Source: Chaetoderma sp. LZ-2023a (Eukaryota; Mollusca; Caudofoveata; Chaetodermatida; Chaetodermatidae). Taken from it: a stretch of 64,000 nt of DNA. Positions 48,301 to 60,300 of this stretch are shown in pieces (the stretch's first letter is position 1; the number at the start of each line of letters is the position of its first letter). The position numbers and the translations under genes are program-made. The notes beneath the pieces are model-generated. The model had not been told where the DNA came from. It saw nothing but the letters and a program-made list of their open reading frames with translations, and did not search any database. The stretch spans positions 87,942,506-88,006,505 of the forward strand of contig CM067369.1 of assembly GCA_034401795.1 (NCBI GenBank). Direction: 5' to 3'.

Positions 48301-51300
48301 CTGAAGTAAGGACTTCTACGCCGCCGGCACTTGAAGAGACACCATTTCACACTTTTTTCAACCAGAAGCAAAGTAAGTTTTAAAATAAGTGTCTCTTGTC
48401 AAAATTCTAAGATGAACTTTATTTTCATCAAAATGTAATGTTATGGTTTTCTTTTTAGAAATTAGAGCTCTATAGTCAATTTCAAGGTAATTGTACTCCA
48501 GCCAATTTCAGGGTAATTGTACATAATGACGTCATGTATTTACGGTACCGGTATTTTATGAATTTAGTATAAATTTATTAAGCACCTAACTGAAAATTAT
48601 AAGGTGCATGGATTTATAAATTTATTAAGCACCTATCTGAAATTATAAGGTGCATGTATTTTATAAATTTATTAAGCACCCAACTGAAGATTATAAGGTG
48701 CAAGATTTTATAAATTTGTTGAGCACCTAACTGAAAATTATATGGTGCATGTATTTTATAAATGTATTGAGCACCTAACTGAAATTATAGGGTGCATGTA
48801 TTTTATGTATGTAGGGTGCATGTATTTTATAAATGTGTTGAGCGCCTAACTGAAAATTATAAGGTGCATTGTTATACAAGCTCCTATTTATAACTGTGTT
48901 AGAAATTTCTTATTGTTATGGATATTCACCACTACTTATGAATTTACACCACGTAGGAACATAACTCATTAGCGCACACACGGAGCGGATTTGCTTATTT
49001 GATTACTATACATATTCACTTGGGGATTTACAGTTATTTCTAGAATGTCATTTATTGAAGTTTTATTGTACATCGCTTAAATCTTTGCTAAGGAGGTGTT
49101 CCTTCCCTTCGTCACTTAGTGACGCTTTAAGCGCTATTGCATCATAGACTAGGAAATTATAGCTATTGAATCTGTCCAGACATTTCATCTTTATAGCTAG
49201 GATAGGTGAACCAGATTTATTAGATAGCAGCCTAGGGTGCTTATCAGTTCTGTCTTGGCAGTTTCTGATTAATTTAGCAAAAGCAGGGAGTGCGAAAGTA
49301 AAGCAGCAGGGTATAAACTCTTTCTTGTGATGAATGTTGGTTAAATGTGTTTTCAAGAACACATTTGGTTAATATTCCTCGCCATTAAGGGTTTACAATT
49401 AAGTAATAAGTCTGCTTTATTTGCCCAGGCTATTTCAATAGCGAGTTCGCGCTCCTATAATCTAAGAAGTTAGCCTCAGGACAGTCTAAAAATCAATAGT
49501 CTTATTAAATCAATTCAGTAACTGGCTTCCCTAGAATTTAAGTTCTTTGGCGTCCTTATCCTCAATCTTATTACGTTTGAATAGCTTTGCAGGCAAAGTA
49601 ATCTTCTGCTGTCAATTCACCTCATGGTTCATCAGCGGCTCATGATCGCTTTCCATGCCAGGTTGTTCTAGTCAATTTGCATAGCTAGTTTTCCTTTTCA
49701 CTTGTTAGATTTCAGGACAGTAGTTTGTTGTAGTGCTTGAACATGGTCAGAGTACTTTCTATTTGGTAGTCGTTGCCGGATTGTACTCGCGGTATTCTGT
49801 TGCCAGAGTGTCAACACTGTTACCCCATTAGTATTTGCAGTTATATCAAAGCCGGCAGAATTTAAATTGGAGTGTTGTTGCCAGATAGTGCGCTCACACA
49901 CTCATTTACGATACAGAATCTGAGCATTGTTAACTGTTGTCAGATTGTTATCAGCACGTTTCCAAAGTAACAGTAGGCATTATTGCCAGATAGTGTGCTC
50001 AGATGCTATCACTACAGTATTTAATCTGTGTACCATTTACTTGTCAGATTGTTATTATTTGTCTCTACCTTAGCTAAATTGTTTATAATGAGTGACATTT
50101 ATTTATAACATTCAACTTTGATGCCAATCACTTAGTCAGCTTTTAATTGACCGTTTTAAAAAAGTGATTTACCAGATAACCATTACACTTTTCTGGGACA
50201 CAGTAGGTTAATTTGACCTTTGGCCGTTAGCTAGCTATTAGTTCATTAGGTTTTTCCATTTGTTGGTATTTGAACTGTTGTTCTGTTCGATTGCAAATTA
50301 AGTTGCAAGGCTGGCCAACAACTTCTCAACTAACAACATTTTGACTTAAGATCTATTTTTCTTATCAAGCTCGGTCTTTTCTTGTAGAATCCTTATATTG
50401 CATTACACTTCCCTTAAGAATTTGATTCTTCTTTAGAATTTTGCAGTCAGGCATAACCCTAGATAACCCAACAGGATTTTTGCACTAAACAACACCCTCT
50501 ACATCGCACTGTCTTTGCACTAACATCATATTTGCACTTTTTGTACTCTTCTTAAAGTGTCCAATAGAGTCACCTGACTCTGAAATCATGAACGCTTCAT
50601 CGTCTCGTGGAGAGTGGATCGCTCGAGCACGACAGTTGCTCGGCTAATGCGCTTACCACCAGAGAATGAAGTCTTCTGTGACTATGGAGGACTTGGACTG
50701 GGAAATACAGAGCATAACGCGAGAGATAACTGATCTCATGGATCAGTTATCTCTCGAAGAGCGGGACATTTCAAATCTGAAAAGTCGATTTTCAGATGTG
50801 GAAAGGGGGCTTCCTCGAACAGTTAGGCATGGAGATGGAATGGGAGTAAACAATGTAACTGCTTCTCCAATTCCATCACTTGAGGCACCTCTTGCTCATT
50901 GAACCTTTATACCCGGGTCCTTGACTGGACCAGTTCCAAGTCCAGTTATTTATAGGCATTTCAACCCATCTCGATTACAGCCGCCTTTTCCAGTGTTCCT
51001 ATGTTCTCCCCCAATTTGTTACAATATTCAAGACTCAAAATATATGTTCAAGATTGCATATATATATATATATATATTCAAGACTCAAAATATATGTTCA
51101 AGACTACAGATATATATTCAAGACGCATATTACTTTTCAAGATGCATGTGACCAGTCAATGCGCATGTGCCTTTTAGTTGACGTAATAGTCAAAATGTCT
51201 ACTGAGCTCGTACTTGATGAAATAAATTAATATCGGTCGCTTGGCCAGTGAGACGCCATTGCAGCTGGGGACGCAAGTAAGTGTAAACTATAAATCCCGC

Positions 51301-54300
51301 CAATACACATTGCTGTTATTACTACACAGTTATTATATCCTACGTCACCAGTACGTCATTGTTACGTGCGTCTTGATCATAATTTTTGTCTTGAATACAT
51401 ATTTGTTGTCTTGAATAAGTTTGCGATGTAGAATATATATTTGCAGGCTTGAATACATATATTTGCAGTCTTGAATACATATTTGTTGTCTTGAATATAT
51501 ATCTGAAATCTTGAATATATATCTGCAATCTTGAATATACATTTGCAATCTTGAATATATATTTTTAGCTTTGAATATATATTTGTAGTCTTGAGCATAT
51601 ATATTTGTAGTCTTGGATATATACTGTATTTGTAGTCTTGGATATATATTTGTAGTCTTGCATATATATATATTTGACGTCTTGAATTTTTCCCGCTTTG
51701 GCATTCCATAAGTTATAGCAATTAGAAGATGAACACCCATGTACATTTTCGAAAATAGACCACTTTGTGAATCGCGACATGTATGCCTGTTTAATAGTCG
51801 ACCAAATTATTAAAAAGATGCTTTTTGAGAGTAAATTTAAATTCTTTTCTCAAATTTTGATCAGTTAAATGTAAATAGCCATAACACACCTTTTACTTTT
51901 TTAATTTCTACTACTGAAAGATGCTTAAGTGATATACCATTATAGTAGCAGTATCTTGTTGCCAATATATTGGCTGTTAATCCTGTAAGTATTTTATAAA
52001 TAATCAGTTTGAAAGTTCAATTTAAAGTGAAAAATTTGAACACGGAGAAATCGAGCTTTAAAGTACCTTGCTTTCCACTTATTTCAATGTAATTTTTGTT
52101 AGTATTGTGCTTGTAGCTTATTTACTAATCACATTTTTGATGAAATTGTGCTTGCTATTGTTGGTATATAGCCTCAGAACTAAAATATTCAAAATTTCAA
52201 ATTTTGTCAAAAAAGCCCCGGAACCGAAAGTAGACCAATTCATGAATCGCGTCCATTTCTCTAATGATACAATCCAAAATTTGAGATTCTTGTCTTTCTC
52301 ATTTTTAACAAAACGCGCAAATGTCTGGTTGAACCCGATTAAATGAAACATCATGAAATAAAGATGCTTTACTTTTTTTTAAGGATTTAGCTCACATCGG
52401 ATAGTAAATGTTTGATACTGCCAAGATGTTTAAACATAGATTTTGTACATCAGCCATAAATCTGAATGGGTGATGAGTTTCAAACGGGGAGCATTTGCAA
52501 AAATGATAACATTTAACATGTCACAAAATAAAATATGTACACTTGAAGACTAGATGGTACAATTATCAAAAGGGAAATATCTCCGCATGAAGCACATACA
52601 TGAAACAAAGTATATTTTTGTCCAATAATGATGCACTAACAGTAAATTAAAACAATTATATCTGCGTTTGCTACACAAGTTTATATTTCTTGGTTGACCT
52701 AGAATATGGGTAAGAAAAAATGTCAACTAAATTTTCAAAGTATCTGTTGTATGTGTCATGACTATAGAAATGTGCAAGATAAAGTCTAAAATTAACCATG
52801 CCAGCAAGTGCCAGGTGCCCTGGTTTCACAAGAGTTACCCCACATCAGCATCGCTGTTCTCTCCTTCACTGAAGCATCTCTTCAAACTTGGTTCATCGAC
52901 ACAAACACATGCATCTGTACACAGGATTCCTTCTTAAAACTTTATTACATTTACAGTGTTTTGTACTACAACTTGTCTTACATTTACATTGTGTGAGCTC
53001 TAATACTGTATCTGGTATAGGGAGCGGGGGTCTTCATAATGGGAATAAGATGTCCATTGGCATTGAATATCCAACCACTCTTGTGGTGTGGCCAACTTCA
53101 GCATTGGATCTGCCACATGCATCCATATAACAGTCTGCAGTATCTTGACAAGTTGAGTTATGCACATAATGCTAGCCGGATAACGGCTTATAGCATCCAG
53201 CCACCTCTTCTTTCGAACTGAGCTAAATGCTAGTTGAATCGCAGCTGCTCAATGCATGGACTGCTGGAAGCACAGGAGATACTCCATCACCCATAGCATG
53301 TGCAAAATCATGTATAGGCACAATGATAGGAATCATTCTACTCCATTTTCTATCTCCAGTCTTTACAAAAAATTCTTCTAATATAATGATGCAGTATCTG
53401 GGACATCAGAATTGATATTCCACAAAACAAACCCTTTCACATTCAGTACTTCAACTGCACGGCGGTTATACATAAACATTCTTGATTCCGCCTCTCCATG
53501 GTTTGATTCGAGTTCACTGACCACGCCCAGAGGGAATTTGCTGTCACCATTACAACTTTCTTTTGGATCCTTAAAACCTTATGCCAAGAAAACTTGCCTG
53601 TCATCAGACAGTCTCTTGGGTATCTGCTTGATCCAATAATGGAACAAAAAGTTAGTTAAGCTTGTTTTGCTTTTGGGGGGTTACAAAATATTTTCTGATT
53701 TTGTTTTGGGATTGGTGTTGATTTTGTATGGTTGCGAATATCATTGCATTTGAATTCTCCATCTCCTTGATCTCTCACAAGATTTTATGGATTCTTTATG
53801 CACATGGCGATTACAAACTATTGCCAGCAGCTCACATGACAGGCCAAATATTGTGTGCAAGTCGATCTGAAAGCGCGCCAAATGTTCCCCCCTCACTGGT
53901 CTCTGTGTAAGTTATCCGCAACAACATCATAATGTCAATTATGCCCATGCCTTTCAGAACAGATGACGGCACCTTCTGGAATGTTCTGTCCTTTCTATCC
54001 ATACCACAGGCATACAGTTACTGGTCTGTCACATAGATCCATCCAAATTGAACAAGGGCAATGGCACTGGGGCCACTTCATACTTAAGAAGAGACGGGGG
54101 TGTTCAGATCCCTATTATGAGCTACTACTATATGTACCAGCTTACTGGATACATGTTGATCTATATTCATGGTTTTTCTAGTTTCCAGTGTCTTGGGTTT
54201 AATATTTTGCTACGGCTACAAATGTATTAAAGATTTTTAATGCCAGAGCAGATGATTTTCCAAAAGAATTCAACGTTCTTTGATTTTAGCCTTTCAGAAA

Positions 54301-57300
54301 TGCGTTTCCTGCTCTCCAGCTTGCTGTATGCCACAAAGCTGGGTTTGGATATCTTCTGGTGAGACAATCGCAGTCGAAATGCTAATCAGTGGTGACATAT
54401 TCGCGTTGGATCCCATGGATTCATTTATTTGATGGATTGTCCATTCTGTCAGTTACAAATGAAATTACATGTATCCACCCAAATGCTGTCTCATCTTGAT
54501 GCACTAGTCTCTGTAGACTAATTTTCGTAGGTTAATGGACAATGACTGCAATCTGCTCATGTTCTGTGCCATACAGTAACTGTCGCAGACACTTTAAGTC
54601 TGCTGTCAAGCAGTACTTCTGGAGGGATATATCTTTGGTAGACACAAATCTTGATATTTTCCGCAGCCTTTATTTATAAATTTCTCTATAGCTATTATGG
54701 CATACCATGCCATATGCCGCTGAATAAACGAAATCACAGATTTCTTTTTTCACGAGAGAGTTGATACTTACCACCCTGATACTTTATGATATTTCCTAAA
54801 TATCGACCTAGCTTCAATAATACTTAGAATTAAAAAGAAACTGCCCCCCCCCCCCCCCCCCCCTGGGCAGGTTACACAACTGACACCCCAGCGGATGTGC
54901 AGCCCAAACTCGCACATGCGCGGGGCTGACTCATTCGATTCCAAAATATTGGCTGACCTAATTGCAACATAAAACGCTGATAGACCTAGCCTCTGTGGGG
55001 TGGAGAGGCCGGGATCGTATCAGGGTGATAAGTATCAACTCTCTCGTGAAAAAAGAAATCCGTGATTTCGTTTATTTCACATCAAGAGTATGCTTACCAC
55101 CCTGATACTTTATGATATAGCCAGAATTTGTAAGAAAATTTGGCCGGGGGGGGGGGGGGGGAGGGGGAGGCGAAGGTCAGAAGACCGGCTCATCCCTGGA
55201 AGAGCAAGCTTTTGCTTTTGGAGCACAACAAACATCTGAAATTGCGTATGTAAACACAATCAGGAAATGATTTGGACATCGGTTAACACGACCGATGTTG
55301 AGAGTAATGACCGTTTCACATCCGCTCCCCCTGTCTTTTAAAGAGGAAGCGATGACCTCAATGTCCTATACGCTCTCTAAGTACTCGTGCTAAAGTACTA
55401 TAAGACATCGGACGAAAGCTTCATTTCGCATACTCTCAGATGGAACCACAAAGAACACGAAACCATCACCATTTTAGTAAGTAATATAAAAACGTGACAA
55501 AAAATAACCATCACCAAATATAGGACTAACCTATTTTGACGAGATTCCCTTTGATCACCGCTGGCGATGATAGGTACAGTACGGAAAAGCGGGGATTCCC
55601 CCCCACTAAATTGCAGTGTGTGTGAGTCAACGGCCGTATGTACAATATTTACAAATTTATATACAGATTTACCGTTTATGTAAAATCGATAAGGCAAGTG
55701 GATTTGACGTGTCACGTAGGTAATGATCTGTAAAACTAGACTCACAGTGCCATTGTGCTACTGACATAATGTCATCCAATGGCACTCCGTTAAACAGAGC
55801 TGTGGATGTCACTACGCCACGGACACTGTGAGCCGTGGCCATGTCAACTTGTTTACCCATGGCGGCTTTGTGGCAATGCTGGATGCATTCCACAATCCAC
55901 CTCGAAATGGTATCTTTAGAAGCTCTCCCATGGGGTTCAATGTAAGATAGCCATAAAGCACTAGGGTCCGTCCTCCATTCCTGTGTACGTTGTTTATAAC
56001 ACATTAATGCACTGACTGGACACCAAGCCTTTGAATTAGGATCAAACCTTGACAAAGCGGGTAAAACTATAGGCTGACCAGGATACTTTAAAGACTGGTT
56101 CTTCGCCATAAAGTTAACTCTAGGTAGAAGCCTAAGGCCTTCCCCTGTCACCATAAAACGGTCTGGCTCTGCTGACAAAGCATGTACATGTATTTCACTT
56201 CTTCGTCTGGCTGAAGCTCCAGCAATCAGAAAAACTGTTTTAAGCGTCAACATTTTCATGGAACTGACGCTTAGTGGTTCAAAGGGTTTATCTGCTAATA
56301 CTTGAAGTACTAATGATAAACTCCAAGATGGAATCACTGGAGGATTCCTTGGTCTTAGATTACCCATGCCTTTGATTAAAGTATTTAGATTACATACTTC
56401 ATCACTTCCCCTAATAGCCAAGCAAGGGATAACTGACATTAAAGCTGACTTGTAACCAGCAATAGAGTTAGGCTTGAGGCTATAGGCATAAAAAAGGTGA
56501 CAGAGGAAATCGGCTACTACCTGAATAGATGCTTCCATTGGATTAATACATCTTTTTGAGCATCATTCAGCAAATCTGTTGATTTTATAATTATATGCTC
56601 TGGAAGTTGACCCACTTCTGGCTTTTGCAATAAACATGACTGCTTGCTCATTAAAACCCTCCGTAACTGCTGATTCCTTGACAACATCCACACAGTCAAT
56701 TGGAACATTGATGGGTTGTTGTGCAAGGCCTTGCTCTGGAAGATTATGTTGTCCATCAGAGGCAGAGGAACAAGATTGCAGACCACAAGGTCCAGCAGAT
56801 CCGTATACCATGATCGGCGTGGCCAATTTGGGGCGATCAGAAGCACCTGGCATTCCTGCTGCCTGATTTTCTGGAGAACCTTTGGAATCAGGATTGCTGG
56901 TGGGAATGTGTATGCATACATTCCCTCCCAACTAATAGTTAATGCATCTATTGCGATAGCGCTCGGATCTGGAATCGGAGACGTACGTTGTCATCTTCGC
57001 ATTCTTGTTCATTGCAAATAAATCTATGTTGGGCTTTCCCCAGTGGTTGAACAGGCGATCCGCCACACATGGATTTAGCTGCCATTCCGAGGGAAGAATG
57101 TTCATTCTTTTGCTCAATGAGTCTGCTAATAGGTTTAGCCCTCCCGGAATATGAACTGCTTTCAGGGAAATCCCATGATCTAGGCACCAGCAAAGCAGTT
57201 TCCACGTCCTCATACAGAGACTGGGCGACTTCGTTCCACGCTGGCAGTTTATGTAAGTCACTACTGTTGTATTGTCTGATCGAACCAGAACACTCTTGCC

Positions 57301-60300
57301 CGTGACCATCTCTAGGAAGTGTTCCATGGCTAAGACTACTGCTCGCATTTCCAGCAGATTGATATGTTCTTTTGACTGATTCAGATTCCAAAGCCCTGAT
57401 ACTTTGTTTTCTTCCAGGCAAGCCCCCCACCCCTCCATTGATGCATCTGTGTACATCGTTAACTGAGGGTGAGGAGGTGACAACGTCACACCCGCCAGGA
57501 GATTTTCTCTCTTCATCCACCATTGAAGGTGGTGAATAAGAGGTTTCAACACTGACACCTTTGAGTCCAGGAAACCCGTACTCTGGGTCCACTGTGTCAT
57601 GAGAAATAACTGGATCGGCCACCGGCATAAGGCTGCCTGAGGAATGACTGGTTCCAAAGAACTCTTTTTTTCAGATTTCTGGCTTGATGGTCACCAGCCA
57701 TTGGCAAGCATCCAACCAATCTTCCTCGGTGGCCACCTGTGAATGTTCGATGAGCCTAGGGCCTTCGTCGTCCTCAACCACATTCACTAGTGGGGTAATG
57801 GCCAGAGCTGAAGATACTCCTGGATAGCCAGGGAAGCCATACGGACCCGCAAGGGATGGCATGGCTTGCGCTGTGGCTATTCCAGGAGCCGGATCTACGG
57901 CGCCATGGGGGGATAAAAACATGACATCACAGTCCCGGCCTTCCTCACGGTAACTCTCGGCAAGCCAAGGGATACGGTATGGACGGCCATCGGCTCCTAG
58001 CCATTGGGCCGTGAAACCAACTCCCTAAGAAATAGTTCCATGGAAAAGGTCACCCATGGGCCCCTGGGAATCCACTTCCGTGGTCATCGGCAGGCCATAA
58101 CAGTGTCCTTTTCTTCCTGCCCAGAAAGATTAGACGCCAAGCTTCAAAAGGGATCAAGCTCGGCCTGGGCAGGAGGGATATCGCGTGAGGCGCTGATACC
58201 CTTAGCCTTAGGCTGCTCTAGAGCACTCGATAAGCGAGCGCCCGAGGCCATGGCTTTCACTCCCGGGTCCATGGGTGAGGCAAGCCTCAGTGCTGGACCA
58301 ACGGGAGTGGTCTCTGGGTCTATAACGAAAACTGGTTTGTTAAGAGAACCAGACCCAGAGACAGGAACACTCTGTCCCGGAGCAATTAAAGAAGACAATC
58401 ACGAACCTGACCCGGGAAGAAAGCTGCGAAGAAACTCCGGGACAAGATCCGTGATCGTCTTCTTCAGTTCTCCCATCATTTCAAGACGGAAGGCCTCCAT
58501 GTCTGGCATGGATGCCTTCCTCTTCTTACCACACTCTTTTTCCAGACACCCCTTCTCGGTCTTTTACCTGCTGATTTAAAAATTCAGTTAACACCTCCAC
58601 CAGCCACGATTCACACACATGGCAATTTAGAAGACGCCCGCACGTACTGCACCTAGTGCAGTCCTGAGGGAAAAAGCGGGCCTTCACAAAACGGTGGCAA
58701 GAAGGGCATTTGTTCTCAATTACCCTCTGAAAAGACACAAATGGAAACAATTAGTTTTTAGTTATGATGAACCAAAAAACCAATTGCAGAAGGCTAATAA
58801 GATCCATAACGAACACTTTTGACCATCAAATGAAAGATAAGCCAGGCCCATAGAAAAAACTATAGGCCTGACAAAAAGTAAACAAATCCTAAAACCGTGT
58901 TATCTTCTTTAAGAAGACAAGGGAGACATAAGAATTTGAACTTGAATACTTGAGATGCGAACTTTATTTAGACTTCACAGCTCAAAACAAAGATTCATTA
59001 GTAATTGAACTTCATAAACACAATGAACCTATGCAAACCATCAAGAGACATAAATAACTCAACACTCAGTCAAAAAACTTCTAAAATATTTAGAAATAAA
59101 ATGACAGAAATTTTTTCTCTCTACTAAATAACCTCATAAGATGACTTCTGAGGACGAGTGAAGTCTGATAAACGACACAGGAATACCTGATCCTGAGTCC
59201 AAAACCCTGTGGTGGGGGAGAATGCGGAAAAATTACTTCTTATGGTAATAATTCCCTCGGCAAACTCATAATAAAATAGAAGGACCCAGAAACCAAGTAT
59301 AAATATTGTTTAAATAAAAGGATACCCTTCAAATATCAGCTCATGTGTCTGAAAAATAAAGCCCAACATGCGTTAGCTAATATATAGGCCTCCCCCATAA
59401 AAGAGCTAGTCTAATAAAGACGTATCCACGAGATAGCACGAATCCCGGAAATACCATCCGAGTCAACACGCAAATTTTTAATCAATAAATTTACTAAAGT
59501 ACACCTGATGGCTTGGACCGGGAGCATCCACCAGCGACTTGGCAGCGTAAGACATATTAATAATAAGTCAAAGCAAGTTGCAAAACAACTCAAAGCTTAA
59601 AAAAGAATGAAAGCAAAAGCAAGGCTAGAAAGCGTGTTGCAATGGCAGGTCAATATTTTAAGAAGAGAATGAGTCAGCCTCGTGCATGTGCGAGTTTGGG
59701 CTGCACATCCGCTGGACTGTCAGTTGTGTAACCTGCCCAGTGGGTGCGGTTTCTTTTTAATTCTGAGTATTATTGAAGCTAGGTCGATATTTAGGAAATA
59801 TCATAAAGTATCAGGGTGGTAAGTATACTCTTAATGTGAAAAGGTCTAGTTGTTTGATGTACCAATGTCTGCTTTACGAATACTAATTCTGCTAGTTCTG
59901 GTTTTTCTTCTAAGAGTAAGCGTCCTTCAACAACATTAACAGTGCCTCATCATGCATAGTTCACATGGACACACATAAAGTCATGGGGAACTCATCTACA
60001 GCACTCTGCAACAGCTGCCATTTCTCATAATGCGCCATCTCAGTACCTTCAAATAACTCCAAACAAACTTTTGCCGTAGATATTATATCATCTCTGTGAT
60101 AGGGCTGGGCAATATTGGCTTTTAGAAGACGATAACAATATCTATGGAAATATCGCGATATTACGATATATAGTCTAGTCGATCATGCTTGAGGATAAGG
60201 TGTATTTTAAAATGTGTAATAATTGCCACGAAAACCCAACCATCACCGTGGTCACGGCTCATACCAAAAACAGATCATCTACAACATTACTGATGGTTAG

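Larger units (their letters stand above)
54723..59841 (-). mobile_element. DIRS retrotransposon copy D, lacks reverse transcriptase
   Basis: 5.12 kb, same family as A and B. Left repeat from about 54765, ICR about 55012-55115, right repeat about 59645-59835. One deletion near 57660 joins the RNase H upstream edge to gag and removes about 1.9 kb (B 26080-28010 equivalent), so gag end and reverse transcriptase are gone. RNase H and a nearly intact recombinase remain. The leader 58751-59640 has no gene. Poly-C and poly-G tracts lie at about 54844-54863 and 55145-55161. It lies in the first RRAGA intron of the window, in the gene's orientation. Confidence 0.92.

Noticed and set aside
47441..49362. 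Minus-strand frames at 47441-47704 and 49063-49362 as host genes
   Set aside because: No domain, no convincing splice sites at their edges and no similarity recognised; lengths are within chance for AT-rich DNA.
48170..50902. LTR retrotransposon suggested by the gag-like frame at 50666
   Set aside because: No direct terminal repeats, primer-binding site or pol motifs were found around it.
45425..51778. A single 6.3-kb DNA transposon bounded by the inverted Y repeats
   Set aside because: The interior holds no transposase, and Y with M1 explains the inversion as two repeat copies in opposite orientation.
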